Shown: in pieces, positions 6,086 through 9,026 of the stretch
How positions within the stretch are numbered: position 1 is the stretch's first letter
Layout: every line of letters begins with the position of its first letter
Assembly (NCBI GenBank): GCA_016927175.1
Contig: JAFGNC010000584.1
Span: 1-9,026 of the forward strand
From: Gammaproteobacteria bacterium
GTDB taxonomy: Bacteria > Pseudomonadota > Gammaproteobacteria > Steroidobacterales > Rariloculaceae
Direction: 5' to 3'
DNA: 9,026 nucleotides
The notes under the pieces: model-generated
Told to the model about the DNA's origin: nothing
What the model saw: the letters and a program-made list of their open reading frames with translations, nothing else
Databases searched by the model: none
Program-made: the position numbers and the translations under genes

Positions 6086-7285
6086 ATGACCGAGACTTTC
6101 GAGGCCGAGCGGCTGATCCTCGACCGCATGCCCCGCACCGGCACGCACCGCGAGCCGCTCGAGCGCTGCGCGGGGCGGATCCTGGCGGAGGAAGTGTTCG
6201 CCGACCGGGACCAGCCGCCGTTCGACCGCGTCACGATGGACGGCATCGCGATCTCATATGCCGACTGGGCCGCCGGAACCCGCCGCTACGACGTGGTCGG
6301 CACGCAGGCCGCGGGCGCCCCGCCGGCCGAGCCGGTAGGCAGCGGCTGCTGCGCGGAGGTCATGACGGGCGCGATGCTGCCGCCCGGCACCGATACGGTG
6401 ATTCCCGTCGAGCGCATCACACGGCACGGCGGCGCGGCGGAGGTCGCGGCCGACGCACCGGTCGCGCAGGGCCAGTTCGTTCACCGGCGCGGCGGCGACC
6501 GGCGCCGGGGCGCCGCGCTGCTCGGCCCCGGCCTGCGGATCGGTCCGCCGGAAGCGGCCGTGCTCGCAAGCGCCGGCGTCGCGGACGTTCCGGTTGCAGC
6601 GCTGCCGCGGGTCGCGGTCGTGTCGACGGGCGACGAGCTCGTAGACGTCCGCGACACGCCGGAGCCGTTTCAGATCCGCTCCTGCAACGACCGCGCGATC
6701 GAGACCGCGCTGCTGCGGCACCGGCTCGGCAGTGTGACGCGCGAACGGCTTGCCGACGACGCCGACGCGATGCTCACGGCCGTCGAGCGGCTGCACGCGA
6801 CGCACGACGTGCTGATCCTGAGCGGAGGCGTCTCGATGGGTCAGTTCGACTTCGTGCCCGCCGTGCTCGAACGGCTCGGCGCCGAGGTCGTGTTCCACCG
6901 CATCGAGCAGAAGCCGGGGCGGCCGATGTGGTTCGGCATGTCCGGCGACGGCAAGCCGCTGTTCGCGCTGCCCGGCAACCCGGTGTCGACGCTGGTCTGC
7001 GCGACGCGTTACGTGCTGCCCGCGCTGCGGCTGTCGCTGGGCCTGACTCCTGCGCCGCTCGAGTATGCGGTGCTGACGGAGACGGTCGAGATCCCGGGCT
7101 CGATGACGCTGTTCATGCCCGTGCTGCTGCGCTCATCGGGCGCCGGCGTGCTGGAAGCGACGCCGCGGCCGACGAACACGTCCGGCGATTTCGTGTCGCT
7201 CGCTGGCACGGACGGTTTCGTCGAGCTGCCGCGCGGCACCGGGCCCTTCGGCCCGGGCACGCCGGTGCGGCTGTTCCGCTGGTGA
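6086..7285 (+). CDS. moeA: Molybdopterin molybdotransferase MoeA
   Basis: Cytoplasmic enzyme of the last step of molybdenum cofactor synthesis: it inserts molybdate into adenylylated molybdopterin made by MogA. The 399 residues match the usual length (E. coli about 411). Family blocks in order: PPFDRVTMDG (44-53, catalytic-region Asp52, normally PPFDNSAMDG), MTGAMLPPGTD (from 93), the MoCF-binding domain with STGDEL (180-185, Glu184), SGGVSMGQFDF (from 246), KPGRP (276-280) and LPGNPVST (from 295), then the small C-terminal beta domain. The key acidic and basic residues I can place are present, so it should be active. The start is supported by GGAG (6077-6080) 5 nt before the ATG. It is divergent from the TPR gene by 69 bp and convergent with the DUF3570 gene by 13 bp. 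No other moa, mob or mog gene is in the window, so it stands alone here. Confidence 0.96.
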   Translation: MTETFEAERLILDRMPRTGTHREPLERCAGRILAEEVFADRDQPPFDRVTMDGIAISYADWAAGTRRYDVVGTQAAGAPPAEPVGSGCCAEVMTGAMLPPGTDTVIPVERITRHGGAAEVAADAPVAQGQFVHRRGGDRRRGAALLGPGLRIGPPEAAVLASAGVADVPVAALPRVAVVSTGDELVDVRDTPEPFQIRSCNDRAIETALLRHRLGSVTRERLADDADAMLTAVERLHATHDVLILSGGVSMGQFDFVPAVLERLGAEVVFHRIEQKPGRPMWFGMSGDGKPLFALPGNPVSTLVCATRYVLPALRLSLGLTPAPLEYAVLTETVEIPGSMTLFMPVLLRSSGAGVLEATPRPTNTSGDFVSLAGTDGFVELPRGTGPFGPGTPVRLFRW

Positions 7286-7298
7286 CGCGCGGCTGCCT

Positions 7299-8429
7299 TC
7301 AGAACCAGAACGACATGAACACCTGGAACACGTGCGCGTCGAAGCTGAGCAGCGGCTCGAGCCCTACGCCGTCCCCGCTCTCGCGCAAATCGCGGAAATC
7401 CGCGTAGTCGAACACGATGTAATCGTAGGCGACGTTGACGGTGCCGCGGTCGACGAACTTCCAGCCGCCGCGAATGACGTCGTAGGCGAATCCCAGCCGC
7501 AGCGTGCGGCTCTCGAACTCGCTGAGCTCCTTGTCGCGCGCCATGAAGTTCTGGAACCGCGAGCGGGGGAACAGGTCGCCGTAGAACTCCGCCGCGCTCT
7601 GCGAGTACAACCGCAGCTTCGCCTCGACGATCCAGCCGGAATCGAGCGGGTGCGTGTAGCCCAGCTCGAACGTGTCGGCCTCGATCGCCCACGTATCCGT
7701 GTAGTAGCGGTATTCGCCGTGCAGTGCCGCGCGGTAAGGCAGGTGATAGCGCGCCCGCACCGCGGCCGAGTCACTGGTCCGCGTACGCGGGTAGACCTCC
7801 GGCTCGAAGCTGTAGCCGACCGCGCTCTGCTCGTCGACGAAGCGAACGGATCGGTAAGGATTGTTCAGGAACCCTTCGTCCGTGATCGTCTCGAGCGACA
7901 GGCCCATCAGCAGATTGCGCGTCAGAATCTGGCTCAGGCCGAGCCGGTAGTTCTGCCGCTCGACCGTGTCGGAGAAGTCGGAGTCCCCGCGCCGGCGCAC
8001 CACGTCGTCTCCGACGGAGTAGCCGAGGGACAACGTGGTCAGATCGCCGAAGAAGTCCTGGCTGATGCCGATGTTGAACGTGTCGGCGGAGTAATCGTTC
8101 TCGTCGCTCGTCGTGAGTCCGAGATTCATGATCCAGCGCTCGTGCAGGTAGTCGAGCCCGACCGAGTACTGCGTGCGCTCCTCCTTGTAGGGGCTCGCCG
8201 TCGTCACGACGTCGATCGAAGCGCTGCTGACCTTGTCCACGTAGTAGTTCGCGGACGCCGAAAACTTTTCCGCGAACTGCTTGCGCACGAGCAGCGACGG
8301 CCCCTGGATCGTGACGCCGCCGCCGTCGTAGGAGTGGAACAGCACGTCGGCGCGGTCCTCCGGCAGCACGCCGCCGCGCGCCTGCGGGAGCAGCGCTGCG
8401 CCGACCAGCACGAGCAGTGCGGCGCGCAT
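7299..8429 (-). CDS. DUF3570 outer-membrane beta-barrel protein
   Basis: A 376-residue protein recognised as DUF3570. It has a signal peptide (MRAALLVLVGAALLPQARG), then DRADVLFHSYDGGGVTIQGPSLLVRKQF, then many alternating amphipathic strands rich in Tyr, Arg and Asp (SASANYYVDKVSSASIDVVT, GEYRYYTDTWAIEADTFELGY). It ends in FQVFMSFWF with a terminal Phe, the usual beta-signal for Bam-dependent outer-membrane insertion. The function of the family is unknown; a pore or anchor for its neighbours is an inference. ATG 8429 is preferred because it starts the signal peptide directly. An in-frame GTG overlapping the DUF4266 stop would add about 25 residues without a signal. It lies 49 bp past the DUF4266 gene on the same strand, so it is the third gene of that module. 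Its 3' end meets moeA tail to tail. Confidence 0.92.
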   Translation of the reverse strand: MRAALLVLVGAALLPQARGGVLPEDRADVLFHSYDGGGVTIQGPSLLVRKQFAEKFSASANYYVDKVSSASIDVVTTASPYKEERTQYSVGLDYLHERWIMNLGLTTSDENDYSADTFNIGISQDFFGDLTTLSLGYSVGDDVVRRRGDSDFSDTVERQNYRLGLSQILTRNLLMGLSLETITDEGFLNNPYRSVRFVDEQSAVGYSFEPEVYPRTRTSDSAAVRARYHLPYRAALHGEYRYYTDTWAIEADTFELGYTHPLDSGWIVEAKLRLYSQSAAEFYGDLFPRSRFQNFMARDKELSEFESRTLRLGFAYDVIRGGWKFVDRGTVNVAYDYIVFDYADFRDLRESGDGVGLEPLLSFDAHVFQVFMSFWF

Positions 8430-8478
8430 AGCGGCCCGTCTCGATGCGGCCGGCGCGGTGCCTGCGCTCGCGCCGGGC

Positions 8479-8781
8479 TCAGTTGCAGCCACACCCGCCT
8501 CCGGCGCTGCCCGTGGCTCCCCTCGCACCCTCACGCGCCTCGTACACGTGGTGCATGTAGGCGCTCGACACCGGGTCGCGATCGAACGACATGATCGGAT
8601 CCGCGATGCGGTCACGCTCATAGGGCTTGACCCACGGCTCCGCGGCGCAGCCGCCGGCGCCGAGCAGCACGGCCGCGAGCACACACGCGAGCGCCGCGCG
8701 AGACGCGCCGCCGGCGCGCGCGGTTCGTCCGGCCGCGGCGGCGCCGCGCCGCGCCGCCGCCCTGCTTCCGCCTGGAGTCAT
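8479..8781 (-). CDS. DUF4266 lipoprotein with GGGCGCN tail
   Basis: A 100-residue protein recognised as DUF4266. A basic N-terminal stretch (residues 1-29) leads to a hydrophobic segment and lipobox GAGGC, Cys45, so it should be a lipid-anchored envelope protein. The mature part has the family core: WVKPYERDRIADPIMSFDRDP (50-70), then HHVYEAREGARGATGSAGGGCGCN to the C-terminus. The closing GGGCGCN, with Cys97 and Cys99, is the family hallmark and could be a thiol pair or metal site; the function is not known. Its ATG (8781-8779) overlaps the TGA of the upstream thioredoxin-like gene as ATGA, so the two are translationally coupled. The N-terminal region is unusually long and Ala/Gly/Arg-rich for a lipoprotein leader, in a very GC-rich stretch, but no later standard start leaves a usable signal. 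Confidence 0.9.
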   Translation of the reverse strand: MTPGGSRAAARRGAAAAGRTARAGGASRAALACVLAAVLLGAGGCAAEPWVKPYERDRIADPIMSFDRDPVSSAYMHHVYEAREGARGATGSAGGGCGCN

Positions 8782-9026
8782 TCCCGCAGCAGCTCCCGAA
8801 TCTGCGTCTGGTATTCGTTCTCGTAGCCCGGCTGGTAGCCGTGATGGACGTACCGCACGCGGCCCTCGCGGTCGACCATGACGGTGCTCGGCATCGCGAC
8901 GACGTCGTACAGCTCGCTGACGCGGTTGGCCGGGTCGAACAGGATCTCGAACGACACCGGCGTCTCCTCGAGGAATTTCAGCGCGCCCTTCTGGTCGTCC
9001 TCGACGTTGACGCCGAGCAGCGTGAA
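8778..9026 (-). CDS. Thioredoxin-like (TlpA/AhpC-TSA type) protein, C-terminal part
   Basis: Only the last 82 residues are in the window; the gene continues past 9026. The visible part reads FTLLGVNVEDDQKGALKFLE at its start, then VSFEILFDPANRVSELYDVVAMPSTVMVDREGRVRYVHHGYQPG and ends IRELLRE. This is the second half of a thioredoxin fold: AMPST holds the cis-proline loop next to the active site, followed by the strand-turn VMVDREGRV. The CxxC active site, signal peptide and start are upstream and not seen, so redox activity cannot be confirmed. Its stop overlaps the DUF4266 start (ATGA). In this module a periplasmic thiol oxidoreductase acting on the DUF4266 cysteines is a plausible but unproven role. 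Confidence 0.9.
   Translation of the reverse strand, partial: FTLLGVNVEDDQKGALKFLEETPVSFEILFDPANRVSELYDVVAMPSTVMVDREGRVRYVHHGYQPGYENEYQTQIRELLRE

Noticed and set aside
7239..7256. Strong 7-bp GC hairpin with CTTC loop near the end of moeA
   Set aside because: It lies within coding sequence (GPFGPG) and has no T run after it, so it is more likely due to glycine/proline codons than a terminator.
8430..8684. In-frame extension of the DUF3570 gene upstream of the ATG at 8429
   Set aside because: It overlaps the DUF4266 gene in another frame and lacks family sequence. The signal peptide starts at 8429.

Overview
The window is GC-rich, densely coded bacterial chromosome. A glutaminyl-tRNA synthetase, a twin-arginine-exported lipoprotein binding protein of the TRAP type, an outer-membrane DUF3570 beta-barrel and Gram-negative export signals together suggest a high-GC gammaproteobacterium. 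This is an inference from gene content; no rRNA or other lineage marker is present. I see no phage, CRISPR, tRNA or transposase gene.

Layout. (1) 55-1737, minus: glnS. It is divergent, across a 117-bp gap, from (2) 1855-2937, plus: an orphan TakP/DctP-like TRAP substrate-binding lipoprotein without its membrane subunits. (3) 2938-3363: a gene-free island of repeats. It holds a hairpin-forming repeat, four copies of a GGTCAG-type motif in both orientations, a 26-bp perfect inverted repeat around a 50-nt spacer, and a 14-bp tandem duplication that runs into the stop codon of the next gene. (4) 3364-6016, minus: a three-gene set transcribed toward the island. It encodes an exported TPR protein, an exported protein with a lipocalin-like N-terminal half and a TonB C-terminal domain, and a MATE-family exporter. 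A good extended -10 lies just before the TPR gene. (5) 6086-7285, plus: moeA, the molybdenum-insertion enzyme of molybdenum cofactor synthesis, divergent from the TPR gene. (6) 7299-9026, minus: a module of a thioredoxin-like protein (cut by the window edge), a DUF4266 lipoprotein ending in GGGCGCN, and a DUF3570 outer-membrane barrel. Its last gene converges on moeA with only 13 bp between them.

Working together. The clearest multi-gene unit is the thioredoxin-DUF4266-DUF3570 module. All three products are expected in the envelope, the first two genes overlap by ATGA, and neither DUF family has a defined function that I know of. The TPR/TonB-domain/MATE set looks like one transcript, but a shared function is only inferred. 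glnS and moeA are housekeeping genes whose neighbours do not obviously relate to them.

The points most worth a second look are the uncharacterised envelope module, an apparent AUA start codon for the TonB-domain gene (strong Shine-Dalgarno and stop-start overlap, with no ATG, GTG or TTG that gives a full signal peptide), and the repeat island.
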